A DNA stretch of 64,000 bases, taken from Pseudomonas sp. TTU2014-080ASC (GTDB lineage: Bacteria > Pseudomonadota > Gammaproteobacteria > Pseudomonadales > Pseudomonadaceae). Below, piece by piece: positions 27,906 to 36,772 of the stretch. The stretch is taken from positions 682,001 through 746,000 of the forward strand of contig NZ_LKKK01000002.1 in assembly GCF_001446935.1 (NCBI RefSeq). The letters are read 5' to 3'. The position numbers and the translations under genes were made by a program. The notes beneath the pieces were generated by a model. The model did no database searches. It saw nothing but the letters and a program-made list of their open reading frames with translations, and had not been told where the DNA came from. The first letter of the stretch is position 1; every line of letters begins with the position of its first letter.

Positions 27906-29713
27906 ACAACAAAGTCCTCTGCCGACTGGGGTTTGATGCCTTGCTCGCCTGCCCGCAGGCGCAAGGTCAGCTGTGCGCCGCCGCTGGGGTGGTTGGCGAA
28001 CAGTAGCTCGCCGCCCAGTGCGCGCATCAGCGTATCGCAAATGGCCAGACCCAGGCCGAGGCCCTGGGCGCTGGTTTTGGTGGTGAAGAAGGGTTCACGG
28101 GCGCGCTGCAGGGCTTCTTCGCTGAAGCCGGGGCCGTTGTCGCGCAGGATCAGGTCAACGCCTGTTTCGGTGATCTCGGCGCTAATCATCAAGCGCCGCG
28201 GCTGTGGCACTTCGCTGAGGGCGTCTAGGGCGTTGCTCAGCAGGTTGGACAGCACCTGACGCAGGCGCGTCTCACCTGCCTGCACCCACAGCGTGGCTTC
28301 GGGCAGATCGCGGATCAGCTCCACGTCCATGGCCCGGCGGCGCTTGGCCAGCAAGGCCAGGGAGTCGTCGATAGCTGGTTGTAAGGCCATGGTTTCCGGG
28401 GCATGGCGGTCGCGGCGGGCAAAGGCGCGCAGGTGGGCAATGATGGAGGCCATGCGCTCGGTCAGTTTGCTGATCAGCTTGAGGTTGGCGCGGGCATCTT
28501 CGGTGCGGCCATGGTCCAGCAGCACGCCGCTGTTGTCGGCGTAGCTGCGGATGGCGGCCAGGGGTTGATTGAGTTCGTGGCTGATGCTGGCACTCATGGT
28601 GCCAAGGGCTGAGAGCTTGCTGGCCTGGACCAGTTCATCCTGAGCGCGCACCAACTCTTGCTGGGCTTGCTCGCGCTCCAGTACTTCCTGCTTTAGGCGA
28701 CTATTGAGGCGTTCGAGGTCTTCGGTGCGCTCCAGGACGCGTTTCTCCAGTTCTGCGCGGGCTTGGCTGGAGAGGGCAATGCGATCCAGGTAATGGCGAC
28801 GGCGTTGCATCAGCAGGCCGAGCAAGAGCATCAGCAACAACAGTACACCGCCGCCGACCACCAATACGGTGTGTACAGGACGGTCGAGTAGGGTGCGCGG
28901 GGTGAGGATGCTGACGGTCCAGCCGGTTTCCTTGAGTTCACGATCCAGACGAATCCAGTGCTTGGGGTTTAGCGTGAGCAGCGGCGGGTTCTGGGTTGGA
29001 TAAGGGCGGTTGGCTGAAATGGCGGCGCGCTCGACCTTGTCCAGTGGGCGGGTGGCGGTAAACCGCCACTTGCTGTTGGAGGTGAGGATCACGACGCCAT
29101 TGGCATCGGTCACCATTAGCTGTTCTGGGGTATTGCCCCACAGTGATTCGGTGTTGTTGAAGTCGACTTTGACGACTATCGCACCCAAGTTGTGATCGTT
29201 CTCACGCACCGCAGAGGCGAAGTAGTAACCGCGCCTGCCAGAGGTTGTGCCCAGACCAAAGAAGCGCCCGGGCCGGCCTTCAATGGCTTCGCGGAAATAC
29301 GGGCGAAATGCGAAGTTGCGATCAACAAACGAGTCTTCCCGGTTCCAGTTAGAGGCTGCCAGCGTGTTGCCGTCCGGGTCCATCAGGTAGATCACGTCGG
29401 CCCCGGTTTGCTCGCGGATCTGGTCGAGCAGATGGTTGGAGTGCTCCCGCAAAGCTGGGTCTGCCGGGTTTTGCAGGGTCTGGCGCAGAGCCGGAAGGTC
29501 GCCAAGTATCGGGGGCAGCACGTCATAGCGGCGCAGGGTGCCGAGCAGGTTGGCCACGTAAAGGTCCAGTGTCTGCGTGTTCTGGTCGAACAGCGCATTG
29601 CGGTAATAACGCTCAGCCAGCTGATGCAGGGGAATCAGCAGGGGCGAAAGAAGCAGAAACAGGATGACCAGACTGCGCCAGCGCGGGCGATGGGGTGGTC
29701 GGTTATGTGGCAT
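27902..29713 (-). CDS. dctB: C4-dicarboxylate sensor histidine kinase DctB
   Basis: This 603-residue membrane kinase has a first membrane helix (about 12-33), a periplasmic double-PAS sensor (about 34-285, with YLMDPDGNTLAASNW and FAFRPYFREAIEGRPGRFFG), a second helix (VHTVLVVGGGVLLLLMLLLGLLM), a coiled-coil linker, the H-box MSASISHELNQPLAAIRSYADN and a C-terminal ATPase with N, G1 and G2 boxes (LSNLLSNALDAL, LRDNGPGFS, GLGLGLAI). The periplasmic sensor matches DctB proteins that bind succinate. It is cotranscribed with dctD. Confidence 0.95.
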   Translation of the reverse strand: MPHNRPPHRPRWRSLVILFLLLSPLLIPLHQLAERYYRNALFDQNTQTLDLYVANLLGTLRRYDVLPPILGDLPALRQTLQNPADPALREHSNHLLDQIREQTGADVIYLMDPDGNTLAASNWNREDSFVDRNFAFRPYFREAIEGRPGRFFGLGTTSGRRGYYFASAVRENDHNLGAIVVKVDFNNTESLWGNTPEQLMVTDANGVVILTSNSKWRFTATRPLDKVERAAISANRPYPTQNPPLLTLNPKHWIRLDRELKETGWTVSILTPRTLLDRPVHTVLVVGGGVLLLLMLLLGLLMQRRRHYLDRIALSSQARAELEKRVLERTEDLERLNSRLKQEVLEREQAQQELVRAQDELVQASKLSALGTMSASISHELNQPLAAIRSYADNSGVLLDHGRTEDARANLKLISKLTERMASIIAHLRAFARRDRHAPETMALQPAIDDSLALLAKRRRAMDVELIRDLPEATLWVQAGETRLRQVLSNLLSNALDALSEVPQPRRLMISAEITETGVDLILRDNGPGFSEEALQRAREPFFTTKTSAQGLGLGLAICDTLMRALGGELLFANHPSGGAQLTLRLRAGEQGIKPQSAEDFVV

Positions 29714-29878
29714 GGCTGTTCTCGTTAAGCGCGTACTGAAATGCTGTTATGCAATATGCGGGCAAATTTTGTATTCAGAGTGGATATTCGTCCGGTCAAG
29801 CCTGAGCGTGTACGGTGGTTCTGATTTTGTGTGCGCTAAGCCAGAGTGACGGGGATGCCCTCAGGAGGTATTCAGAAG

Positions 29879-30597
29879 TTGTCTCAATTAACAGTCCGTA
29901 TACGGTTATTGATTCTGGCTTTGGTGCCTCTGTCTGTGTTGATTGTGGTGATTGAACTGGCGCTGTCCAATGCCAGTAAGCTCAAAGATAGTTTTGATGG
30001 ACTGTTCAGTGACCGTATGCGCCCGATCAGCCAGTTAAAAGTGGTGTCGGATGCATATGCGGTGAGTATGGTCGATGCGCTGCATAAGTACCGTTCTGGC
30101 GTATTTACTGAAGGTCAGCTGGGCGATGAGATAAGCACGGTGCTAGGCGTCATCCAGAGCATCGCTGAGCAGATCAACCTGCTGGCGCTCAACGCTGCGA
30201 TTGAAGCTGCGCGAGCTTGGCGAGCAACACACAGAAGGCCTCGGAGTCGATTCGCAGCATGATCGACAGCCTACAGAGTGGGGCGCGCAGTGCAGTCAGC
30301 GCCATGCAGGAATCCCGCGAGCAGGCGCAGATAAGTGTCAGTCATGACCGCGAGGCGGGTGAGGTGCTCGCCCACAATGCTCAGGCAGTGGTGGGCATTG
30401 CTGACGGCAATGTGCAGATTTCAACGGTGAGCGAAGAGCAAGCTGCGCTGGCTAATGAAATCAGCCAAAACATCAGCAGCCTCAATGACAGCATCGGTGA
30501 GGTTGTCAGCGGGGGCGAGCAGAGTGCCATTGCCAGCCAAGAGCTGGCGCGTTTGGCCAGTGGCTTACAACAGCAGGTCACGCGCTTTACTGTCTAA
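29879..30597 (+). pseudogene. Decayed methyl-accepting chemotaxis protein gene
   Basis: Reading from a TTG at 29879 with GGAGG about 10 bp upstream, the frame encodes an MCP-like N-terminus (SQLTVRIRLLILALVPLSVLIVVIELAL, first membrane helix, then the start of a ligand domain), jumps directly to the signalling hairpin ([23 protein letters not shown]) and is then frameshifted. The rest of the signalling domain continues in another frame from about 30217 (LASNTQKASESIRSMIDSLQSG ... LASGLQQQVTRFTV). The second helix, HAMP and N-terminal half of the signalling domain are missing, as is the segment that normally follows AIEAARA. At least two deletions are needed, so a receptor cannot be made. Confidence 0.85.
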
Positions 30598-30611
30598 GGG
30601 TGGCACTCAGG

Positions 30612-30643
30612 CGGCCCGCTCACAGCAATCTGTGAACGGGCCG
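30612..30643. terminator. Strong stem-loop between convergent genes
   Basis: CGGCCCGCTCACAG and CTGTGAACGGGCCG form a 14-bp stem with one mismatch and a 4-base loop, between the MCP pseudogene and rfbC. There is no T run on either strand, so termination is likely but not certain. Confidence 0.45.
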
Positions 30644-30647
30644 GGGC

Positions 30648-31193
30648 TTAGGCGAAAACGTCAGCATCTTTGAAGCTGACGGCAGCCTGATCTTTGGCTG
30701 ACAGCTGTGGCGCTTCAGTAAACGGCCAGTTGATGGCTAGATCAGGATCATCCCAGCGGATGCTGCGCTCGTGTTCCGGCGCGTAATAGTCGGTGGTCTT
30801 GTAGAGGAACTCGGCATAGTCGCTGAGTACCACAAAGCCATGGGCGAAACCTTCCGGGACCCACAGCTGACGTTTGTTTTCGGCGGAAAGGATTTCGCCG
30901 ACCCACTGGCCAAACGTCGGTGAGCTGCGACGCAGATCAACCGCCACATCAAACACCTCACCCGCGGTCACACGTACCAGTTTGCCTTGCGCTTGTTGCA
31001 GTTGGTAATGCAGGCCACGCAGTACGCCACGGGCGGAGCGGGAGTGGTTGTCCTGGACGAACTCACGTTTGACTCCGGTGGCTGCTTCGAAGGCTTTGGC
31101 GTTGAAGCTTTCAAAGAAGAAACCGCGCTCATCGCCGAACACTTTTGGCTCGATGATGAACACTTCAGGAATTGCGGTGGCAATGGCGCGCAT
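30648..31193 (-). CDS. rfbC: dTDP-4-dehydrorhamnose 3,5-epimerase
   Basis: This 181-residue cupin enzyme epimerises dTDP-4-keto-6-deoxyglucose at C3 and C5 for rhamnose synthesis. Diagnostic blocks are IPEVFIIEPKVFGDERGFFFESFN, FVQDNHSRSARGVLRGLHYQ (containing the catalytic His), GEVFDVAVDLRRSSPTFGQWVG and WVPEGFAHGFVVLSDYAEFLYKTTDYY. Length and motifs are normal. The other rfb genes (A, B, D) are not adjacent, so this is an isolated copy. Confidence 0.95.
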   Translation of the reverse strand: MRAIATAIPEVFIIEPKVFGDERGFFFESFNAKAFEAATGVKREFVQDNHSRSARGVLRGLHYQLQQAQGKLVRVTAGEVFDVAVDLRRSSPTFGQWVGEILSAENKRQLWVPEGFAHGFVVLSDYAEFLYKTTDYYAPEHERSIRWDDPDLAINWPFTEAPQLSAKDQAAVSFKDADVFA

Positions 31194-31325
31194 GGCTGAT
31201 CCTTACTATTTCGGGCACTGATATGCAGATGACTCTAGGGTGAGAGTTTCGCTGATCCGGCATCGGCAAGCCACCGCGGGGTGTCTGGATGGATGGTCGG
31301 TCAGGGAAATTAAGGTGGGGAATGC

Positions 31326-31341
31326 ATAACCATTTGGTTGG
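31326..31341. promoter_or_regulatory. PcaQ-type operator upstream of pcaQ
   Basis: ATAACCATTTGGTTGG fits the PcaQ consensus ATAACC-N4-GGTTAA known from Sinorhizobium except at the last two bases. It lies 55 bp before the pcaQ start, consistent with autoregulation. Confidence 0.6.
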
Positions 31342-31395
31342 ATATTTGCCAGTTTGCGGGATAGGCTTCAGCCATCTCTGGCTCGGGTTTAGTCC

Positions 31396-32328
31396 GTGAA
31401 CATCGACAACCGCATCAAATTCCGTCATCTGCAGTGCTTTCTCGAAGTGGCCCGGCAAGGCAGTTTGGCCCGGGCTGCCGATGTTTTGGCTATTAGCCAG
31501 CCCGCTGTCTCCAAAACTCTCAAAGAACTGGAAGAGGTGCTGGATGCGCGCCTGTTTGAGCGCAGCAAGCAGGGCGTAACGCCAACGGCGGCCGGGCTGG
31601 CCTTTCTGCGTTACGCTGGCCCCAGCGTGCAGGCCTTGCGTGAAGGTGTGCGCAGTCTGCGCAGTGGTGAGCATGAAGCCGGTCAGCTGCGTTTGGGGGT
31701 ACTGTCCACGGTAGAAAGCTCACTGATTCCGGATGTCGTTCGGCGTTTGCATGAGCGCCATCCGGCGCTGGTGATCAGCGTGGCGACCGGGCAAAGCACG
31801 GATCTGCTGGATAAGCTTCGTGCCGGGGATCTGGATTTGGTGGTCGGGCGGGTCAGTGACAGCCCGCGTATCGAGGGGCTGACCTTTGAGCATTTGTATA
31901 GCGAATCGATGATTCTAGTGGTGCGCCCTGGGCATCCGCTGTTGCGCAAGCCGCTGCGCGATGCTGCAGCGCTGGCGGACTATCCGGTGGTGGTGCCACT
32001 GGCCGGCACCATCATCCGCCGCTACGCCAACAGCCTCTTTGTGCAGTGCGGGATTGGCTTGCCGTCGCAGCGGTTGGAGACCATATCTGTGGCTTTAAGT
32101 CGCCGCTATGTGCAGTCTTGTGATGCGGTCTGGGTCGCGCCGCTGGACGCCGTTCGTCAGGACCTGCAGCGCAGTGAGTTGTTCGAGCTGGATATTGGTC
32201 TGCGTGAACCGGGTGGCTCTGTTGGCATCTGCAGCAACCCTTCAGCCCTGATGTCACTGGCGGCGCAGTGGTGTTGCGAGGCGCTGCGTGAGGCGGCCAA
32301 AGATTATCGGGATACACTTGATCCATAA
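31396..32328 (+). CDS. pcaQ: LysR-family regulator PcaQ
   Basis: This 310-residue LysR regulator starts at GTG 31396 and opens with NIDNRIKFRHLQCFLEVARQGSLARAADVLAISQPAVSKTL, the PcaQ subfamily N-terminus. The effector domain follows from about residue 95. PcaQ activates protocatechuate dioxygenase genes in response to carboxymuconate-type intermediates. It is directly upstream of pcaHG in the same direction. Two PcaQ-like palindromes, one 55 bp before its own start and one overlapping its stop codon, support this assignment. Confidence 0.9.
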   Translation: MNIDNRIKFRHLQCFLEVARQGSLARAADVLAISQPAVSKTLKELEEVLDARLFERSKQGVTPTAAGLAFLRYAGPSVQALREGVRSLRSGEHEAGQLRLGVLSTVESSLIPDVVRRLHERHPALVISVATGQSTDLLDKLRAGDLDLVVGRVSDSPRIEGLTFEHLYSESMILVVRPGHPLLRKPLRDAAALADYPVVVPLAGTIIRRYANSLFVQCGIGLPSQRLETISVALSRRYVQSCDAVWVAPLDAVRQDLQRSELFELDIGLREPGGSVGICSNPSALMSLAAQWCCEALREAAKDYRDTLDP

Positions 32329-32340
32329 CCAATTGGTTAT
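32325..32340. promoter_or_regulatory. PcaQ-type operator upstream of pcaHG
   Basis: ATAACCAATTGGTTAT is a perfect 16-bp palindrome fitting ATAACC-N4-GGTTAA with one mismatch. It overlaps the pcaQ stop codon and lies 105 bp before the pcaH ATG, which is a suitable place for activation. Confidence 0.75.
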
Positions 32341-32445
32341 GGTTGTGGCCGATCTTTTCAATTTTAAGTTGCCTGCATCTGCATAAGACTGCGTGTCTCT
32401 GCCTGTGCCTGCAGGTGCGCAAAATAATCCGAAGAGGAGATCGAC

Positions 32446-33165
32446 ATGTCCGATGCGCCGCATCGCCGCTTTATCGCACGTGACCGTAACTGGCACCCGA
32501 AAGCCCTGACCCCAGACTACAAAACCTCTGTAGCCCGTTCGCCGAGTCAGGCGCTGGTCACTATTCCGCAGTCGATCTCTGAGACCACCGGCCCGGATTT
32601 CTCGCACCTGAAAATGGGTGTGCACGACAACGACCTGCTGCTCAACTTCAACACCGGCGCACTGCCGATTGGCGAGCGCATCATTGTTCACGGCCGCGTA
32701 GTCGATCAGTTCGGCAAGCCGGTTCCGAACACTCTGGTTGAAATGTGGCAAGCCAACGCCGGTGGCCGCTACCGTCACAAGAACGACCGCTACCTGGCAC
32801 CGCTGGACCCGAACTTCGGCGGTGTAGGCCGTGCTCTGACCGACAGCGAAGGCCGCTACCACTTCCGCACCATCAAGCCGGGTCCGTACCCATGGCGCAA
32901 TGGTCCGAACGACTGGCGTCCGGCACACATCCACTTCTCTATCAGTGGCCCGGCGATCTGCACCAAACTGATCACCCAGCTGTACTTTGAAGGTGATCCG
33001 CTGATCCCGATCTGCCCGATCGTTAAAGCGGTGAACGACCCGGAAGCTGTAAAGACCATGATCGCCCGTCTCGATCTGACTGCGAACAATCCGATGGATT
33101 GCCTGGCTTACCGTTTCGACATCGTCCTGCGTGGCGAGCGTCAGACATTCTTCGAGAACAAATAA
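32446..33165 (+). CDS. pcaH: Protocatechuate 3,4-dioxygenase beta subunit PcaH
   Basis: This 239-residue subunit carries the non-haem Fe(III) site that cleaves protocatechuate to 3-carboxy-cis,cis-muconate. All four ligands are present: Tyr109 (in GGRYRHK), Tyr148 (PGPYPW), His161 and His163 (RPAHIHF), matching P. putida numbering with the initiator Met counted. GAGGAG precedes the ATG at 32446. It is followed by pcaG after 10 bp. Confidence 0.97.
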   Translation: MSDAPHRRFIARDRNWHPKALTPDYKTSVARSPSQALVTIPQSISETTGPDFSHLKMGVHDNDLLLNFNTGALPIGERIIVHGRVVDQFGKPVPNTLVEMWQANAGGRYRHKNDRYLAPLDPNFGGVGRALTDSEGRYHFRTIKPGPYPWRNGPNDWRPAHIHFSISGPAICTKLITQLYFEGDPLIPICPIVKAVNDPEAVKTMIARLDLTANNPMDCLAYRFDIVLRGERQTFFENK

Positions 33166-33175
33166 GGAGGCGACC

Positions 33176-33787
33176 ATGACTGAAGTTAAGCTGCTGCGTG
33201 AGACCACCTCCCAGACTGCGGGCCCGTACGTTCACATCGGCCTGGCTCTGGCCGCCGCTGGTAACCCGACCCGCGAACAGGAAATCTGGAATGTGATGGC
33301 CAAGCCGGAAGCACCGGGCGAGCACATCACCGTTATCGGCCGTGTATTCGATGGCAACGGCCATCTGGTGCGCGACTCGTTCCTGGAGCTGTGGCAAGCC
33401 AACCACGAAGGCGTGTATGACGAGGAATACAACCTCGACAAGCCGTTCAATGGTTTTGCCCGCACCGCGACCACCTTTGAGGCGGGCAGCGAGTGGACTG
33501 TGCACACGGTTAAGCCGGGCGTGACCCTGGCTGCTGATGGTCGTCCGCAAGCGCCGCACATCAACGTTTCGCTGTTTGCCCGTGGTATCAACATCAACCT
33601 GGCGACGCGCATCTACTTCGAAGACGAAGCAGAAGCCAACGCAGCTGACCCGGTGTTGAACTTCATCGAACAACCGGAGCGTCGCCAGACCCTGATCGCC
33701 AAGCGCGAAGTGGTCGACGGCAAGACCATCTACCGCTTCGACATCCGCATTCAGGGTGAAGGCGAGACGGTGTTCTTTGACTTCTGA
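33176..33787 (+). CDS. pcaG: Protocatechuate 3,4-dioxygenase alpha subunit PcaG
   Basis: This 203-residue subunit pairs with PcaH. It shares the dioxygenase fold (LLRETTSQTAGPYVHIGLA, VIGRVFDGNGHLVRDSFLELWQAN, APHINVSLFARGINI) but lacks the iron ligands, as is normal for alpha subunits; an ordinary Asn replaces the first His of HIH. The ATG at 33176 has AAGGAGG at 33164-33170. A longer in-frame start lies within pcaH and is rejected. Confidence 0.96.
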   Translation: MTEVKLLRETTSQTAGPYVHIGLALAAAGNPTREQEIWNVMAKPEAPGEHITVIGRVFDGNGHLVRDSFLELWQANHEGVYDEEYNLDKPFNGFARTATTFEAGSEWTVHTVKPGVTLAADGRPQAPHINVSLFARGININLATRIYFEDEAEANAADPVLNFIEQPERRQTLIAKREVVDGKTIYRFDIRIQGEGETVFFDF

Positions 33788-34796
33788 GTTGTACCGGCAA
33801 GCCAGCGCTGTGATCGAGCAGCGCGGTTTGCTTCTGGATGCTGCGCAGCAACGCGCTCTGCATCGGCTGGCCGACTGGTTGCAGGCACGCCTGCTGCCGC
33901 CTGGCTGGCTTCGCCGCACACCACGCGGCGCCTATTTTTACGGGGAGGTCGGGCGTGGCAAAAGCCTGTTGCTCGACAGCCTCTTCGCGTTTGCTCCCGT
34001 GCCTGAAAAACGCCGTGTGCATGTGCATGCGCTGTTGCAGGAAGTTCAGCAGCGTTCGCTGGGCTATTTGGGGCAAGCCGATCCGCTGATCAAAGTGGCG
34101 GAAGATCTGGCGGCCGAAGCCCGCCTGCTGTTCTTCGATGAATTCCATGTCCATGACATTGGAGACGCCATTCTGCTCGGACGCTTACTGGAGCAGTTGC
34201 TTAAGCACGACTGCATCTTGCTGTTCAGCTCCAACTTTGAGCCGTCCGGGTTGTGCCAGAACCCGCTGTACCACAGTCGCTTCAAACCGTTCGCGACGAT
34301 GCTCAGCAAACAGTGTCTGGTTCTGCGTATGGATGACGGTTGCGATTATCGCCCGCTCAGCACGCAGCACTGGGGGCGCTATCTGCAAGGGCCGGCAAGC
34401 CTACTGGAGGCACAGTTGAAGGAACTGCCTGCACACAGCGCGATTGAGCTGGGCCGCCGCACGGTATCGGTTTGTGGCATGGATGAAACCCGGCTGTGGC
34501 TGGACTTCAGTGAGCTGTGTCAGCAGCCGTTGGCCAGCGCTGATTACCTGCTGTTGTGCCAGCGCTTCCGCTTGATTGTTGTCTCGGCGATGCCTGCGAT
34601 GGCCTCGCTGACGCTTGATGAGCAGCAGCGCTGGGTGAATTTTGTCGATATCGCCTACGACGCCAACACAGAACTCTGGCTTCAGGCTGACGAAAGCCTG
34701 GCGGTGATCTGTGCAGACAGTAGCCATGGCGATTTTGCCCGCACCCGCAGCCGCCTTGCGCAGCTGCAGCCTCAGGTAGCAATGGTCGAAACCTGA
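33756..34796 (+). CDS. AFG1/ZapE-family P-loop ATPase
   Basis: This roughly 346-residue protein has an AFG1/ZapE-type ATPase core: Walker A YFYGEVGRGKSLLLD, Walker B FFDEFHVHDIGDAILLGRLLEQLL and sensor strand LLFSSNFEPSGLCQNPLY, then PFATMLSKQCLVLRMD. E. coli ZapE contributes to Z-ring constriction and mitochondrial AFG1 to protein quality control. The start is uncertain: GTG 33756 overlaps pcaG by 32 bp, and TTG codons at 33777 or 33789 would reduce the overlap. Walker residues look intact. Its place between pcaHG and pcaR is unexpected, and pseudomonads normally carry another zapE, so this may be a paralogue. Confidence 0.85.
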   Translation: MKARRCSLTSELYRQASAVIEQRGLLLDAAQQRALHRLADWLQARLLPPGWLRRTPRGAYFYGEVGRGKSLLLDSLFAFAPVPEKRRVHVHALLQEVQQRSLGYLGQADPLIKVAEDLAAEARLLFFDEFHVHDIGDAILLGRLLEQLLKHDCILLFSSNFEPSGLCQNPLYHSRFKPFATMLSKQCLVLRMDDGCDYRPLSTQHWGRYLQGPASLLEAQLKELPAHSAIELGRRTVSVCGMDETRLWLDFSELCQQPLASADYLLLCQRFRLIVVSAMPAMASLTLDEQQRWVNFVDIAYDANTELWLQADESLAVICADSSHGDFARTRSRLAQLQPQVAMVET

Positions 34797-34835
34797 AGGT
34801 TTGAGATAAGCGGGGTTTGCGATTGCCGAACATGA

Positions 34836-34850
34836 GTTCGATAATCGCCT
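34836..34850. promoter_or_regulatory. PcaR-like box upstream of pcaR
   Basis: GTTCGATAATCGCCT matches the P. putida PcaR-protected 15-mer GTTCGATAATCGCAC at 13 of 15 positions, 30 bp before the pcaR ATG. This suggests pcaR autoregulation. Confidence 0.65.
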
Positions 34851-34879
34851 GGTTATTTATGTTTCCTTCTGGAGTTCTC

Positions 34880-35725
34880 ATGAGCGATACCCGTCCGTCG
34901 ACTTCCATGCTGGCACCGCCGCCGTATGTATCGCCGGCCAAGCGCATTGAAGAGTTCGCCGGTGACCCTAACTTTATGGCCTCGCTGGCCCGTGGCCTGG
35001 CGGTGATCAATGCGTTTCAGGAGCGCAAACGGCAACTGACCATTGCCCAGATCAGCCACCGCACCGAAATCCCCCGCGCGGCGGTGCGTCGTTGCCTGTA
35101 CACCCTGATGAAGCTGGGTTACGCCACCACCGACGGGCGCACTTATTCGCTGTTGCCTAAGGTGCTGACGTTGGGCCACGCCTACCTGTCTTCGACGCCG
35201 CTGGCGGTGTCAGCTCAGCCGTATCTGGACCGTCTCAGCGAGAAGCTGCACGAGGCCTGCAGCTTGGCCACACTTGAAGGTGAGCAGATTCTGTATATCG
35301 CCCGTTCCGCGATTCCGCAGCGTCTGATCTCGGTCGATCTGAGTGTGGGCAGCCGCCTGCCTGCGTATTGCACATCCATGGGGCGCGTGCTGCTGGCAGC
35401 GATGGATGATGACCAGCTGCACGACTATCTGGCTCACGCTGAGCTGCTGCCGAAAACCAGTCGCACCCTGTCTACTCACGATGAGCTGTGGGAGTGCCTG
35501 CAAAAAGTCCGTCAGCAAGGCTGGTGCATTGTTGATCAGGAGCTGGAGCAAGGCCTGCGTTCGCTGGCTGTGCCGGTGTATGACTCGGCAGGCCATGTGC
35601 TGGCCGCCATGAACATCAGTACCCACGCTGGCCGGGTGCCCGCCAGTGAGCTGGAAAAGCGTTACCTGCCGATGATGCTTAACGCCAGTCGTGAGCTCAG
35701 CAGTCAGTTGTTCCGCGCCCCGTAG
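34880..35725 (+). CDS. pcaR: IclR-family pca regulator PcaR
   Basis: This 281-residue IclR-type regulator matches PcaR: a proline-rich N-terminus (STSMLAPPPYVSPAKRIEEFAGDPNFMASLARGLAVINAF), a winged HTH (LTIAQISHRTEIPRAAVRRCLYTLMKLGY) and an IclR effector domain (about 110-275). PcaR activates pcaIJ and other pca genes with beta-ketoadipate. The ATG at 34880 with GGAG at 34871 is preferred over an upstream start that would place the PcaR-like box inside the coding region. Confidence 0.93.
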   Translation: MSDTRPSTSMLAPPPYVSPAKRIEEFAGDPNFMASLARGLAVINAFQERKRQLTIAQISHRTEIPRAAVRRCLYTLMKLGYATTDGRTYSLLPKVLTLGHAYLSSTPLAVSAQPYLDRLSEKLHEACSLATLEGEQILYIARSAIPQRLISVDLSVGSRLPAYCTSMGRVLLAAMDDDQLHDYLAHAELLPKTSRTLSTHDELWECLQKVRQQGWCIVDQELEQGLRSLAVPVYDSAGHVLAAMNISTHAGRVPASELEKRYLPMMLNASRELSSQLFRAP

Positions 35726-35807
35726 TCCCGTTTAACGATCCCTTTGCAGTGTCTGGGCGGCCGTCTGTTGCAAAGGGATTACCGGTCTAATCCGTTAGTC
35801 TACTATC

Positions 35808-35841
35808 GTTCGATAATCGAACAGTAAGGCGATTATCGGAT
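35808..35841. promoter_or_regulatory. PcaR box at the pcaIJ promoter
   Basis: GTTCGATAATCGAAC at 35808-35822 matches the 15-bp PcaR box GTTCGATAATCGCAC at all but one position and is itself near-palindromic. A second copy of the core in the opposite orientation (GGCGATTATCGGAT) follows at 35828-35841. They lie about 80-115 bp before pcaI. Confidence 0.75.
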
Positions 35842-35923
35842 TGTTCCGGCTCCGGCTCCGGCCTAATCTCAGCGCACTGCCACCCTGCCTGGTGGCTTCT
35901 GTCACTGGAGAGAGAACCACACG

Positions 35924-36772
35924 ATGGCCGACATCATTTCCCTCGGCGAAGCCATTTCGCGCTACGTCAACGACGGCGACAAGGTAGCCCTTGAAGGGTT
36001 TACCCACCTGATCCCGACTGCCGCTTCCCACGAAATCATCCGTCAGGGCAAGAAAAACCTGCACCTGGTGCGGATGACACCGGACCTGGTCTATGACCTG
36101 CTGATCGGTGCGGGTTGCGTGCGTAAGCTGACCTTCTCTTGGGGCGGTAACCCGGGTGTTGGTTCACTGCACCGCCTGCGTGACGCGGTTGAGAAGCAGT
36201 GGCCGCAGCCGCTGGAAATCGACGAGCACAGCCACGCTGACTTGGCCAACTCCTACGTTGCCGGTGCTTCCGGCCTGCCGTTTGCTGTTCTGCGTGCTTA
36301 CGCCGGTTCTGACCTGCCGAAGGTCAACCCGAACATCAAGTTCATCAACTGCCCGTTCACCGGTGAGCAACTGGCTGCCGTACCGAGCGTGCGTCCTGAT
36401 GTGACTGTGATTCACGCACAGAAAGCCGACCGTAAAGGCAACGTGCTGATCCAGGGCATCCTGGGTGTGCAGAAAGAAGCCGCTCTGGCTGCTAAGCGTT
36501 GCATCGTGACTGTTGAAGAAATCGTCGACGACCTCAACGCCCCGATGAACGCCTGCGTACTGCCGACTTGGGCACTGACTGCTGTCTGCCTGGTGCCGGG
36601 TGGCGCGCATCCGTCTTACGCCCATGGTTATTACGAGCGTGACAACGTGTTCTATCAGGCATGGGACCCAATTGCCCGTGACCGCGACACCTTCAATGCG
36701 TGGATCGACACTTACATCCGTGGCACTGCTGATTTTGCAGAGTTCCAGGCCAAGCTGCAGGAGGCCAAATAA
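35924..36772 (+). CDS. pcaI: 3-oxoadipate CoA-transferase subunit A PcaI
   Basis: This 282-residue subunit, with PcaJ, moves CoA from succinyl-CoA to beta-ketoadipate. Class I CoA-transferase A features are present: ADIISLGEAISRYVNDGDKVALEGFTHL, LTFSWGGNPGVGSLHRLRDA and the EEIVDDLNAPMNACVLPTW region. It is transcribed from a promoter with a PcaR box upstream and overlaps pcaJ (TAATG). Length is as in P. putida-type PcaI rather than the shorter enterobacterial forms. Confidence 0.95.
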   Translation: MADIISLGEAISRYVNDGDKVALEGFTHLIPTAASHEIIRQGKKNLHLVRMTPDLVYDLLIGAGCVRKLTFSWGGNPGVGSLHRLRDAVEKQWPQPLEIDEHSHADLANSYVAGASGLPFAVLRAYAGSDLPKVNPNIKFINCPFTGEQLAAVPSVRPDVTVIHAQKADRKGNVLIQGILGVQKEAALAAKRCIVTVEEIVDDLNAPMNACVLPTWALTAVCLVPGGAHPSYAHGYYERDNVFYQAWDPIARDRDTFNAWIDTYIRGTADFAEFQAKLQEAK

